From: Bradyrhizobium valentinum
Lineage (GTDB): Bacteria > Pseudomonadota > Alphaproteobacteria > Rhizobiales > Xanthobacteraceae
Reading direction: 5' to 3'
DNA: 37,436 nt
NCBI RefSeq assembly: GCF_001440405.1
Contig: NZ_LLXX01000157.1
Span: 28,252 to 65,687, forward strand
The first letter of the stretch is position 1, and each line of letters opens with the position of its first letter. Made by a program: the position numbers and the translations under genes. Under the pieces are notes generated by a model. The model had not been told where the DNA came from. It did no database searches and saw nothing but the letters and a program-made list of their open reading frames with translations. Shown in pieces: positions 25,000-33,174 of the stretch.

Positions 25000-25482
25000 C
25001 TACCGTCCCGGCCGCAGTTCCAGGCTTTCCAATCCGGCAGCAATGCTGACGCCAACCTGGCCCTGCACGCTCAGCGGTTGCAACGCGATCGAATTGGCGG
25101 AGCCGCCGACCAGCACGTTGCCGCCGACGCCAACACCGAATGTCGCGCTGCCTTGGGCGCCGACATAGTCGCCGGAGAGATCACCCGGCCCGAGCCGCGC
25201 CACCGGTGCGAACACGCCCCAGGCCAGCGCCGATTCCTGAGTGATGCCGAGATCGAGCCCGACTTTCCGGATGGTGGCGACATAACGATCCTCCGGCATC
25301 CCTTCGGCGCGCAGCACGCAGCCAAGATGGGTGACGGAACCGACGATGAAGCCGACGCTGGCGCCGCCGCGGCACTCCAGCACCCCGACCTGCACGCGCT
25401 GCGCCTGTTGTGCACCGGCGCCGCCGATCGACGAAGCCAGCGCGGCGAGCACGGGAGCGGCAAGGATGAGGGAACGACGCAT
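25000..25482 (-). CDS. Exported DUF992 protein, paralogue 1
   Basis: A 160-residue protein with signal peptide (ending GGAGAQQ). The DUF992 core shows VGVLECRGGASVGFIVGSV, THLGCVLRAEG, then YVATIRKVGLDLGITQES, GDLSGDYVGAQGSATFGVGVGGNVLVGGS, cited from its start GDLSGDYVGAQGS, and ending with SLELRPGR. The two Cys residues flanking VGSVTHLGC probably form a disulfide in the periplasm. Function unknown; the family is common in Rhizobiales. A paralogue lies upstream at 25696 and shares the whole plan. GGAGATTACTTC before the ATG supports the start. Confidence 0.85.
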   Translation of the reverse strand: MRRSLILAAPVLAALASSIGGAGAQQAQRVQVGVLECRGGASVGFIVGSVTHLGCVLRAEGMPEDRYVATIRKVGLDLGITQESALAWGVFAPVARLGPGDLSGDYVGAQGSATFGVGVGGNVLVGGSANSIALQPLSVQGQVGVSIAAGLESLELRPGR

Positions 25483-25599
25483 GAAGTAATCTCCGACTGA
25501 AAAAGGGTGATGCGAGCAGAAATCAAAAACAAGGCCGTGCCCGCGGCGCTCGCCGTTCTATGCCACAACATCACAGGCTGTGCCAGATTCACCACTACC

Positions 25600-25637
25600 G
25601 TCATTCCGGGGCGCGCAAAGCGCGAACCCGGAATGAC
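25600..25637. repeat. CATTCCGGG palindromic repeat, copy 2
   Basis: GTCATTCCGGG (25600-25610) and CCCGGAATGAC (25627-25637) enclose the hairpin GCGCGC-AAA-GCGCG. The outer arms match those of the element at 18953, while the inner stem differs. It lies in the gap between the two DUF992 genes. Confidence 0.75.
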
Positions 25638-25657
25638 GAGTCCAACTCAACAAAAAC

Positions 25658-25675
25658 GGCCCGCTTGCGCGGGCC
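25658..25675 (-). terminator. Intrinsic terminator of the second DUF992 gene
   Basis: GGCCCGC (25658-25664) and GCGGGCC (25669-25675) pair around TTGC; on the minus strand GTTTTTG follows. It lies 21-38 nt after the stop codon at 25696. The arrangement TTTTC on the plus side could make it bidirectional. Confidence 0.8.
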
Positions 25676-25695
25676 TTTTCCTTGGCGTGTTGTCG

Positions 25696-26211
25696 TTAGC
25701 CGCGGTGACGATGGCGGCGCACGTGCCGTCGCGGACCGTTGCCGTAGAACGGCTGCAGTTCGAGGCCGGCGATGCCGGCCGTGACGTTCAGCCCGGTTTG
25801 TCCCTGCACGCTGATCGGCTGCAGCGCGTAGGCATTGGCGGGGCCGCCGACCAGGAAGTTGCCGCCGCCGCCGACGCCGATCGATGCATTGGCGCCGACG
25901 CCGCCATAGCTGCCGGCGAGTTCGCCGCGCCCGAGCCGGCTGTTCGGCGCACTGACCGCCCAGGACAACTGCGTCTGCTCGGTGACGCCGAGATCGAGAC
26001 CGATGCGCTGCACCCTGGCGATGTAGGGTTCAGGACGGCGGCCCTCGCTGCGGAACACGCATTCGAGGTTCGTCACCGAGCCGACGACGAAGCCGACATT
26101 CTGGCCGCCCTGGCATTGCAGGATACCGGCGCGAACCACTGGCGCCGCGTCAGCGCTTGCGATCGGCGCGAGCAGCGAAAGCGTCGCGAGTGTCAATGTC
26201 AGGAGTCGCAT
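25696..26211 (-). CDS. Exported DUF992 protein, paralogue 2
   Basis: A 171-residue protein with signal peptide MRLLTLTLATLSLLAPIASA. The DUF992 core repeats the plan of the neighbour: RAGILQCQGGQNVGFVVGSV, TNLECVFRSEG, YIARVQRIGLDLGVTEQT, GGGGNFLVGGPANAYALQP, cited here in pieces, and ITAGIAGLELQPF-like ending. Unlike paralogue 1 it has a basic C-terminal tail (RRHVRRHRHRG) that could bind the envelope or nucleic acid. The ATG at 26211 is one of three in-frame options (26241, 26229, 26211); GGAG lies ten bases ahead of it. Function unknown. Confidence 0.82.
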   Translation of the reverse strand: MRLLTLTLATLSLLAPIASADAAPVVRAGILQCQGGQNVGFVVGSVTNLECVFRSEGRRPEPYIARVQRIGLDLGVTEQTQLSWAVSAPNSRLGRGELAGSYGGVGANASIGVGGGGNFLVGGPANAYALQPISVQGQTGLNVTAGIAGLELQPFYGNGPRRHVRRHRHRG

Positions 26212-26360
26212 GTGTCCCAGTCTCCGCATGTTGATGAACAAATTCAGCGGAGCGGACAGGATGGAAGCGCCGTGTCGAAAACATGGCGCTTCCTCAAGAA
26301 GCCGTCAAAACATCGCGCTGTAGGTCACGCGCGATGTGATTTGACAGCCCTTTTTCTGAC

Positions 26361-26428
26361 GCGTTTTCTTGATGCGAACCGGAAAGCCATCCCGCATCAA
26401 GTGCGGGACAGGCTGCGCTTGAAAACGC
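26361..26428 (-). repeat. GCGTTTTC-ended palindromic repeat, copy 2
   Basis: A 68-bp element with ends GCGTTTTC and GAAAACGC and the same central CCCGCATCAAGTGCGGGACAGG, cited as CCCGCA / TGCGGG, as copy 1 at 10334. It ends one base before the stop codon of the aminotransferase gene at 26430, so it forms the 3' end of that transcript. Confidence 0.8.
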
Positions 26429-26429
26429 T

Positions 26430-27632
26430 CTATCTCAAATTGCCACAAAATCGCTGAATGCGCTTGCAGGCGTCTTCGAGGTCGGTGGTTTTGGTCGCGT
26501 AGGAAATCCGGAACGCCGGTCCAAGCCCGAACGCGGAACCCTGCACGACGGCGACGCCTTCGCTTTCGAGCAACTCGGTGACGAAGTCCTCGTCATTGGT
26601 GATCACCTTGCCTGATGGCGAGGTCTTGCCGATGGTGCCGGCGCAGGACGGATAGACGTAGAATGCGCCCTCGGGCCGCGGGCATTCGATGCCCTTGGCC
26701 TGGTTCAGCATCGACACCACGAGGTCGCGCCGCTCCTTGAACACCTTGTTGTGCACGGGGATGAAGTCCTGCGGACCGTTCAGCGCTTCGACCGAAGCCC
26801 ACTGCGCGATCGACGACGGGTTCGAGGTTGACTGCGACTGGATCGTCGCCATCGCCTTGATCAGGTCGGCCGGACCGCCGGCATAGCCGATGCGCCAGCC
26901 GGTCATGCAATAGGCTTTTGATACGCCGTTCACCGTCAGCGTGCGCTCATACAGTTTCGGCTCGACCTGCGCAGGCGTTGCAAACTGGAAGTCGTCATAG
27001 ACCAGGTGCTCGTACATGTCGTCGGTCATCACCCAGACATGCGGGTGCTTCACCAGCACGTCGGTGATGGCCTTCAGCTCGCTGCGCGTATAGGCGGCGC
27101 CGGTCGGGTTCGACGGCGAGCACAGGATGATCCATTTGGTCTTCGGCGTGATCGCCTTTTCCAGATCTTCGGGCCGCAGCTTGAAGCCGCTCGACGCCGG
27201 GCACACCACCGGCACCGACTCGCCGCCGGCGAGCGCCACCATTTCCGGATAGCTGACCCAGTACGGCGCCGGGATGATAACCTCGTCGCCAGGGTTAAGC
27301 GTCGCCATCAACGCGTTGTAGAGCACCTGCTTGCCGCCGGTGCCGACGATGATCTGGTTCGGCTTGTAGGTCAGGCCGTTCTCGCGCTGGAACTTGTTGA
27401 TGATGGCTTCCTTCAGCTCGGGAATGCCACCGACGTCGGTGTACTTGGTCTTGCCGGCCTCGATAGCGCGGATCGCCGCCAGCTTGATGTTGGCAGGCGT
27501 GTCGAAGTCCGGCTCGCCGGCGCCGAGGCCGATGACGTTGCGGCCCGCCGCTTTCAGCGCGCGTGCTTTGTCCGTGACCGCGATCGTCGCGGACGGCTTC
27601 ACACGGGCGAGCGAGGCGGACAGGAAGGGCAT
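26430..27632 (-). CDS. Aspartate aminotransferase (class I PLP)
   Basis: Transfers the amino group of aspartate to 2-oxoglutarate, in the cytosol. The 400-residue protein is of the AspC/AatA subclass Ib common in rhizobia: GLGAGEPDFDTP, TKYTDVGGIPELKEAI, the PLP contacts CSPSNPTGAAY and DDMYEHLVYD, Lys239 in VNGVSKAYCMTGWRIGYAGG, and the substrate-carboxylate arginine in FRISYA near residue 375. Prephenate is another known substrate of this subclass. Three ATG codons in a row (27638, 27635, 27632) follow GGAG directly; the third has the best spacing, so I place the start there. Confidence 0.9.
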   Translation of the reverse strand: MPFLSASLARVKPSATIAVTDKARALKAAGRNVIGLGAGEPDFDTPANIKLAAIRAIEAGKTKYTDVGGIPELKEAIINKFQRENGLTYKPNQIIVGTGGKQVLYNALMATLNPGDEVIIPAPYWVSYPEMVALAGGESVPVVCPASSGFKLRPEDLEKAITPKTKWIILCSPSNPTGAAYTRSELKAITDVLVKHPHVWVMTDDMYEHLVYDDFQFATPAQVEPKLYERTLTVNGVSKAYCMTGWRIGYAGGPADLIKAMATIQSQSTSNPSSIAQWASVEALNGPQDFIPVHNKVFKERRDLVVSMLNQAKGIECPRPEGAFYVYPSCAGTIGKTSPSGKVITNDEDFVTELLESEGVAVVQGSAFGLGPAFRISYATKTTDLEDACKRIQRFCGNLR

Positions 27633-27824
27633 CATCATCTCCTGACAAACGTCGTGAACTCTTGATTCACGACTCTTTCTGATGGGATCGGCGCACCCTA
27701 AGACGCTGCGCGCTGCATCGCAAGAAGCTTGGCCGGATTAAGGCCAAACTTTAGGGAACGTTAAAGCCGGCTCGGTACGGTCGGAGCAATATCGGCGCAA
27801 TATTCGTAAAAATTCCGCGGTGAA

Positions 27825-29054
27825 ATGACTCATATCTGGCAAGGACTGCGATCCGGCGAATGGGTGACGGCGGCGCGCATGCGCGGCTACAGTCTGATCC
27901 TGCTCGGCCTCTTCGTCCTGGTGTTTGCCGGATGGATCGCGGTTTCCGATGGCCTGATCAGTAGCAATGGCCAGCCGATCGGCACCGACTTTTCCAATGT
28001 CTATGCCGCGGGCACGCTAACCTGGCAGGGCCGCGCGGCAGACGCCTATGCGCCCGCGCTCCAGCATGCGGCGGAGAAGGCAGTGTTCGACGGCAGCGAC
28101 GTGCCGTTCTACGGCTGGCACTATCCGCCGTTCTTCTTTGCGGTGGCCGTTCTCGTCGCCGCCGTTCCCTATGCCTGGGGCCTGGCGCTCTGGCTGGTCA
28201 CGAGTTTTGCCGCATACCTCGCCGCGATCCGCGCCGTCGTGCCGCGTCACGAAACCTGGCTGGTCGCGGCCGCCTTCCCGGCGGTGTTCGTCAATATCGG
28301 CCACGGCCAGAACGGATTCCTAACTGCGGCGCTGCTCGGCGGCGCCCTGCACTGGCTCGATCGCCGGCCATGGCTTGCCGGCGTGCTGATAGGGCTGCTG
28401 GCCTACAAGCCGCAGTTGGGCGTTCTGATTCCGGTTGCACTCCTGGCGGGCGGACGGTGCCGCACCATCGGCGCGGCTGCCGCTACTGTTGCCGCGCTGG
28501 TTGCGATCAGCTTCGCCATGCTTGGCAGCGGCATCTGGCAGGCGTTTGCCGACTCCATGAACTTCACGCAGACGGTCGTGCTCGAACAAGGCGGCACCGG
28601 CTGGCAGAAGATCCAGTCGATCTTCTCCGCGGTCCGCGCATGCGGCGCGAACGTGCCGACCGCCTATGCGGCGCAGGCCTCGTTGTTCGCCATGCTCGCC
28701 GCCAGCCTGGCGTGGCTGTGGCACAGCGACGTCGCCTTCGAACTCAAGGCCGCGGCGCTGGCGTTGGGCTGCCTGCTCGCAACGCCCTACGTGCTCGACT
28801 ATGACCTCGTGGTGCTAGCGGTCGCGATCGCATTCTTTGCGCGGCATGGCTTGCGCCATGGCTTTCGCGATTTCGAAATCAGCCTGCTCGCCGCGGCATG
28901 GATCGTGCCGCTGTTGTCGCGCAGTGTCGCCGGCGTCACTTACATCCCCCTCGCGCTGCTCGTGGAGCTGGCTTTTTTTGGGGTGGTGTTGCGACGCGCG
29001 GTGCTCGACCGCGCGAGCCATGCGCCCAGCGCGCCCGGAGTCGCGCAAGCGTGA
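27825..29054 (+). CDS. GT87-type (DUF2029) membrane glycosyltransferase
   Basis: A 409-residue polytopic inner-membrane protein with about ten hydrophobic spans. The N-terminal loop with GTDFSNVYAAG (an acidic-residue motif typical of GT-C enzymes), then FYGWHYPPFFF, GHGQNGFLTAALLGGAL and YKPQLGVLIPVALLAGG are the landmarks of the DUF2029/GT87 family. These use polyprenyl-phosphate sugars to build envelope glycans. A 192-bp gap to the divergent aminotransferase gene holds the promoter; it contains GGCC-GGATTAA-GGCC and a repeated GCAATAT. The ribosome site (GGTGAA) is weak. Confidence 0.82.
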   Translation: MTHIWQGLRSGEWVTAARMRGYSLILLGLFVLVFAGWIAVSDGLISSNGQPIGTDFSNVYAAGTLTWQGRAADAYAPALQHAAEKAVFDGSDVPFYGWHYPPFFFAVAVLVAAVPYAWGLALWLVTSFAAYLAAIRAVVPRHETWLVAAAFPAVFVNIGHGQNGFLTAALLGGALHWLDRRPWLAGVLIGLLAYKPQLGVLIPVALLAGGRCRTIGAAAATVAALVAISFAMLGSGIWQAFADSMNFTQTVVLEQGGTGWQKIQSIFSAVRACGANVPTAYAAQASLFAMLAASLAWLWHSDVAFELKAAALALGCLLATPYVLDYDLVVLAVAIAFFARHGLRHGFRDFEISLLAAAWIVPLLSRSVAGVTYIPLALLVELAFFGVVLRRAVLDRASHAPSAPGVAQA

Positions 29055-29243
29055 TCTTTATTGTTCCGCCGTGTTGATGGAATTATTCTGCGCGCGTGCA
29101 GTGCGGTAGAGGTTTTGGACTTTTTCCATTCGGCAGGTCTTGCGACGCATTCGTATCGGCATCATTGTTTAGCCGCGTTGCGGCGCGAAAGCCTTGCGCA
29201 GTTCGCCCACCGCCCGCCCCCGATCCGAGTGAACCCAACGACG

Positions 29244-29897
29244 ATGTACAAGCTCTATTCGATGCAGCGCTCCGGCAACAGCTACAAGGTCCGCCTTGCG
29301 CTGGCGCTGCTCAACGCGCCCTATGAAGCAATCGAAGTGGACATTCTCAGAGGCGAAAGCCGCACGCCGGATTTTCTGGAGAAGAATCCCAGCGGACAGG
29401 TGCCGCTGCTGGAAGTCGCCGAGGGGCGCTACCTCGCCGAGTCCAACGCCATCCTCTGGTATGTTTGCGGCGGCACCTCGCTGGCCCCGGAGTCACGGGT
29501 CGAACGCGCAGAAGCGCTGCAATGGATGTTCTTCGAACAGCACGCGCTCGAACCCAATATCGGCGCCGCCTATTTCTGGCTGTCGCTGGTTAAGGGCGGC
29601 CGCGACCTGCAGACGCATGCGCTGGAGGACTGGATGGAGCGCGGCTATGCCGCGCTCCAGGTGATGGAAAACCATCTCAAGACCCGCGCCTATTTCGCCG
29701 CCGGGCAACTGACGGTCGCCGATATCGCGCTGTACGGCTACACCCATGTCGCCGACCGCTGCGACTACGATCTGGCAACCTTCCCGGCCATCCGCGCCTG
29801 GCTGCGGCGGGTCGAGCAGACCCCTGGTTTCGTGACCATGGACTGGCGCCCGGAGGCCGAGATCGACGACCAGGCCGGCGTCGCCGCTGGCGCATAA
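29244..29897 (+). CDS. Glutathione S-transferase family protein
   Basis: A 217-residue cytosolic GST distinct from the one at 10897. The thioredoxin-like domain starts MYKLYSMQRSGNSYKVRLAL with Ser10 or Tyr5 as candidate catalytic residue; the cis-Pro loop is NPSGQVPLLEV (about 50-60) and AESNAILWYV binds the gamma-glutamyl group. The helical domain has LTVADIALYGYTHVADRCDYDL, cited here as its start LTVADIALYGYTHV. The frame is open from 29061, but the ATG at 29244 begins the conserved fold. Only a weak ribosome site is present. Substrate unknown. Confidence 0.86.
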   Translation: MYKLYSMQRSGNSYKVRLALALLNAPYEAIEVDILRGESRTPDFLEKNPSGQVPLLEVAEGRYLAESNAILWYVCGGTSLAPESRVERAEALQWMFFEQHALEPNIGAAYFWLSLVKGGRDLQTHALEDWMERGYAALQVMENHLKTRAYFAAGQLTVADIALYGYTHVADRCDYDLATFPAIRAWLRRVEQTPGFVTMDWRPEAEIDDQAGVAAGA

Positions 29898-29948
29898 CCG
29901 CCGCCCGCGCCTGCAGCCGGTCATCTCACTTTCGCGCGAGCGGGCCTC

Positions 29949-29985
29949 CAAAGGTTAACAATAGCGGGCACAACGTTAACCTTTG
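29949..29985. promoter_or_regulatory. 11-bp perfect inverted repeat upstream of the small membrane protein gene
   Basis: CAAAGGTTAAC (29949-29959) and GTTAACCTTTG (29975-29985) are perfect inverses across 15 bp. It lies 51-66 nt after the GST stop and about 120 bp before the small gene at 30104. The GTTAAC cores suggest a protein-binding site (two inverted half-sites) more than a terminator, since the stem would be AT-rich and no U-run follows. Confidence 0.5.
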
Positions 29986-30103
29986 CCGTTATTCCGCCAT
30001 TTTCAGCCGACCATCGCCGCAATATTGCCGGTGATCATTGCAAGATTTTCCTGATGACGAGTGAGTCGCGGGTGATTCGTCCCGCGTTACAAGGATTTAG
30101 GCC

Positions 30104-30277
30104 ATGACACGGGCACCTGGCACAGTCGGCTTCGAGAGCCGCCGTGCGCCCATTGCTTCCTCCCGATTGCTAGGCGCCATCGCCACCTCGCTCGCGATCG
30201 GCACGCTGTCGCTCTGCCTCGTGGTCACCTTGACGGTGCTGTCGATCAGGGCCACCGTCGCGATGCCCATTCCGTGA
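30104..30277 (+). CDS. Small single-span membrane protein (57 aa)
   Basis: A 57-residue product starting MTRAPGTVGFESRRAPIASS, then one hydrophobic segment (about residues 22-48, LLGAIATSLAIGTLSLCLVV) and a short tail ending AMPIP. AAGGAT lies eight bases before the ATG. It is not one of the proteins I recognise, but the good ribosome site, the clean single span and the GC-rich third positions support a real gene. It sits between the GST and the aldose dehydrogenase on the same strand, with 68 bp to the latter. Function unknown. Confidence 0.6.
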   Translation: MTRAPGTVGFESRRAPIASSRLLGAIATSLAIGTLSLCLVVTLTVLSIRATVAMPIP

Positions 30278-30345
30278 CGGTTGCGGCTTTTTGTTTGCAT
30301 CATTAGCGAACGCGCGATGATCGGCATCGCGACTGGACGACCAGG

Positions 30346-31506
30346 ATGAAAACACCTGTCGGCCTTGTGACTGCCGCGTTGACGGTAGCGATCCTGCTTG
30401 CGGTCTCGTTCCTGATCGCCACCGGCACCCGCGGCGAGCAGCCGGGGTTCGATTCGTCGGCGGGCGAGCTTGAGGTTCGGACCATCGCTAGGGGCCTCGT
30501 CAATCCGTGGGCGCTGGCGTTTCTATCCGACGGAACGATGCTGGTGACCGAGCGTCCGGGCCGCATGCGGATCGTCACGGCGGAAGGACAGGTCTCGCCG
30601 CCGCTCAAGGGCGTCCCCGAGGTATGGGCGTCGGGCCAGGGTGGCTTGCTCGACGTCGCCGTCGATAAATCCTTTGCGCAGAACAGGACCCTCTATTTTT
30701 GTTATGCCGAGCGGACTGAGGGCGGTGGACGCACCGCGATCGCGCGCGCCAAGCTCGACGACGGCAAGGGCCGGCTCGACGACGTCAAGGTGATCTTCCG
30801 CCAGCAGGGGCCGCTGTCATCGGGCAATCATTACGGCTGCCGCATCGTGCAGGCGGACGACGGCAATCTGTTCGTCACGCTGGGCGACCACTTCGCCCAC
30901 CGCGATCAGGCGCAGAGCCTAGGCAATCATCTCGGCAAGGTGATCCGCATCGCGCCCGACGGTTCGGCGCCATCAGGCAATCCGTTCGCCGGCCGCGCCG
31001 GCGCCAAACCGGAGATCTGGAGCTACGGCCATCGCAACGCCCAGTCGCTCGCTATCCATCCCGCTACCGGCGAGCTCTGGGAAATCGAGCATGGCCCGCG
31101 CGGCGGTGACGAGGTCAATTTGATCGACAAGGGCAAGAATTACGGCTGGCCGGTGATCGGCTACGGCATCGATTACTCCGGCGCGAAAATCCACGACGGC
31201 ACGGCCAAGGACGGCATGGAGCAGCCGCTCAAATACTGGGTGCCGTCGATCGCACCGTCCGGCATGGCCTTCTACACCGGAAAACTGTTTCCGAAATGGA
31301 ACGGCAGCCTGTTCACCGGCGCATTGCGCAGCGCGATGCTGGTGCGGCTGACGCTGAACGGAAACGCTGTCACCTCGGAGGAACGCCTGCTGCAAAACCT
31401 GCACGAGCGGATCAGGGACGTCCGCCAGGGACCGGATGGTGCGCTGTGGCTGCTCACAGATAGTTCGAACGGACGGGTATTGCGGGTGGCGCCCGCCGCG
31501 AAATGA
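30346..31506 (+). CDS. PQQ-dependent aldose sugar dehydrogenase (soluble GDH type)
   Basis: A 386-residue exported beta-propeller enzyme. An N-terminal signal anchor (about 1-26) leads into LVNPWALAFLSDGTMLVTERPG, cited from LVNPWALAFL, QGGLLDVAVDKSF, the catalytic His162 in SSGNHYGCRIV, then LGDHFAHRDQAQSLGNHLGK, GHRNAQSLAIHP with the PQQ-binding Arg, and EHGPRGGDEVNLI and KNYGWPVIGYGIDYSG, all typical of the Asd/YliI family. It oxidises aldoses in the periplasm using PQQ, so the cell must make or take up PQQ. No PQQ genes are nearby. It is transcribed in the same direction as the small protein before it. Confidence 0.9.
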   Translation: MKTPVGLVTAALTVAILLAVSFLIATGTRGEQPGFDSSAGELEVRTIARGLVNPWALAFLSDGTMLVTERPGRMRIVTAEGQVSPPLKGVPEVWASGQGGLLDVAVDKSFAQNRTLYFCYAERTEGGGRTAIARAKLDDGKGRLDDVKVIFRQQGPLSSGNHYGCRIVQADDGNLFVTLGDHFAHRDQAQSLGNHLGKVIRIAPDGSAPSGNPFAGRAGAKPEIWSYGHRNAQSLAIHPATGELWEIEHGPRGGDEVNLIDKGKNYGWPVIGYGIDYSGAKIHDGTAKDGMEQPLKYWVPSIAPSGMAFYTGKLFPKWNGSLFTGALRSAMLVRLTLNGNAVTSEERLLQNLHERIRDVRQGPDGALWLLTDSSNGRVLRVAPAAK

Positions 31507-31527
31507 CGATGATCTGCGCAAATGCGC

Positions 31528-31878
31528 TCACCATTTGTGAAAGATCAGGAACGCGCCGAACGCGATGCAGACAAAGCCGAGCGCGTGATTCCACGCCAGC
31601 GGCTCCTTCAGATAGAGCACCGAGAAGCAGGCGAACACCACCAGCGTGATCACCTCCTGCATGGTCTTGAGCTGCGCCGCCGAGTACACCGCGCTGCCCC
31701 AGCGGTTGGCCGGCACCGCCAGCCAGTATTCGACGAAGGCGATCCCCCAGCTCGCCACCACGACCAACGCCAGCGGGCTCTCCTTGAATTTCAGATGGCC
31801 GTACCAGGCAAACGTCATGAAGACGTTGGAGGCAAACAGCATCAGGATCGGCAGCAGCGTCGGGGAAACAGCGGGCAT
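31528..31878 (-). CDS. DUF486 small multidrug-like membrane protein
   Basis: A 116-residue protein with four hydrophobic spans, beginning MPAVSPTLLPILMLFASNVFMTFAWYGHLKF, cited here as its start. The middle WGIAFVEYWLAVPANRWG and the end PLAWNHALGFVCIAFGAFLIFHKW, cited in part, are DUF486 landmarks; the family belongs to the drug/metabolite transporter superfamily. Its substrate is unknown. It is convergent with the PQQ dehydrogenase with only 21 bp between the stop codons, and no terminator is evident there. Confidence 0.88.
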   Translation of the reverse strand: MPAVSPTLLPILMLFASNVFMTFAWYGHLKFKESPLALVVVASWGIAFVEYWLAVPANRWGSAVYSAAQLKTMQEVITLVVFACFSVLYLKEPLAWNHALGFVCIAFGAFLIFHKW

Positions 31879-32086
31879 CGATGTCCTCTTGCAAAATGTC
31901 GTACGGCTTGACCAGCGCGCTTCGTAACCGGTTTCTCGGGCTTTCGAATATCATTTGATTTCAAAAATGCGAAAGCCTGCCGCATCTGTGCAACGCTCTC
32001 TTAAGACTGGCGGCAGAAAGGCGTGCACAGTCGCAACAATCAGGCATGCTTGCGTCTTATTCCCGGCACGTGGCGCGAGAACGGGC

Positions 32087-32899
32087 ATGCAGTTAAACTG
32101 GCACGCAATCTCCGGTCCGGCTCTGACGACAACGACGGCGTTGATCGCCTTCCTGGTCGACCGACATTTCGTTCCCGTCCCCAATCCCGCCCCGCTGTTT
32201 GTCTGCATCGTCGCCTTTGCCGCTTCCGTCAGCGGCATCGCCTCCGGCATAGTCAGTGCCGTCATTGCGGTGGCGTCTTCTGCGCTGTTCTTCCTCAACC
32301 ACCGCGCCGTGCCCGGTTACGACATGTCGGACCTGGCGCGCATGCTGCTGCTGGCGGCCACCGCCGGCGGCACTGCGCTCATCACCGGCCTCTTGCGAAA
32401 AAAATGGGTCGATGCGTTCGCATGGGAGAAGAAGCATCATGCCACGGCGGAACGACTGTCGGCCGCGCTCGATCAGGTCGATATCGGCATCGTGCTGCTC
32501 GATTCCGATACCCGCGCCGAGTTCATCAACCGCGCCTTCCGCGACTATTTCGCTTTGTCCGACGAGCAGGCCGACAGCAAGCCGCCCTTCATTGCGCTGA
32601 TGTACCACGGCCGCGACACCGGCGCCTGGCAACTGCCGGAGGACGAACTGGGTGCCTTCATCGCCAAGCGCACCGAAATGATCCGGACCGGCGATTCCAC
32701 GCCGATCAACATCAATCTCGCCGACGGACAGGTGCTGCGCTTCATCTGCACGGCGCTGCCCGACGGCGGACGCATGCTGAGCTACACGCCGGTCACCGAC
32801 CTCGTCCGCCACACCGACGATCCCGCCAGCGCCGACTATTACCGCGCGTTGCGCGGCAACTATCGCAGCCTTGCCCGGCACCTTGGCGCCGCGGAATAG
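32087..32899 (+). CDS. Membrane PAS-domain sensor without an output domain
   Basis: A 270-residue protein. Four hydrophobic segments in the first 105 residues (beginning near LTTTTALIAFLVDRHF, then PAPLFVCIVAFAAS, GIVSAVIAVASSALFFL, MLLLAATAGGTALITG) resemble the DUF4118 module of KdpD-like sensors. A short charged linker leads to a PAS domain (about 120-235) with ALDQVDIGIVLLDSDTRAEF, cited in part, FINRAFRDYFALS and DGGRMLSYTPVTDL. No kinase or cyclase domain follows, so it is an orphan sensor. The frame is open from 31955, but the ATG at 32087 begins the membrane module; RBS weak. Confidence 0.72.
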   Translation: MQLNWHAISGPALTTTTALIAFLVDRHFVPVPNPAPLFVCIVAFAASVSGIASGIVSAVIAVASSALFFLNHRAVPGYDMSDLARMLLLAATAGGTALITGLLRKKWVDAFAWEKKHHATAERLSAALDQVDIGIVLLDSDTRAEFINRAFRDYFALSDEQADSKPPFIALMYHGRDTGAWQLPEDELGAFIAKRTEMIRTGDSTPININLADGQVLRFICTALPDGGRMLSYTPVTDLVRHTDDPASADYYRALRGNYRSLARHLGAAE

Positions 32900-32931
32900 C
32901 GGCAGGCATGCCAAGCCGATAGCTCTCTTCA

Positions 32932-33069
32932 AACCTCGCCCCGCTTGCGGGGAGAGGTCGCCGCGCCCTCGCGCGGCGGGTGAGGGGGTACAGGTCTCAC
33001 GGCGTTCAGAACTCGCGGAAGCAGCCCCTCACCCCAACCCTCTCCCCGTGAAGAACGGGGAGAGGGAGC
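32932..33069. repeat. Dispersed palindromic repeat, copy 1 of the CCTCGCC family
   Basis: A 138-bp element between the PAS sensor gene and the GNAT gene. Ends begin AACCTCGCCCCGCTTGCGGG, cited from its start, and finish CGTGAAGAACGGGGAGAGGG. It is a near copy, in opposite orientation, of the element at 36387-36523. The inner hairpin is CCGCGC-CCTC-GCGCGG. Confidence 0.85.
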
Positions 33070-33174
33070 CGATCGTGCTTCCGTGCAAAGTTGATCCCCT
33101 GCTGCCGCGTCTGTAGTAATCTCGCTCCTTCTGCGTCTCTGACGCGTCATCTCCCAGCAAAACGGAAACGCGCA

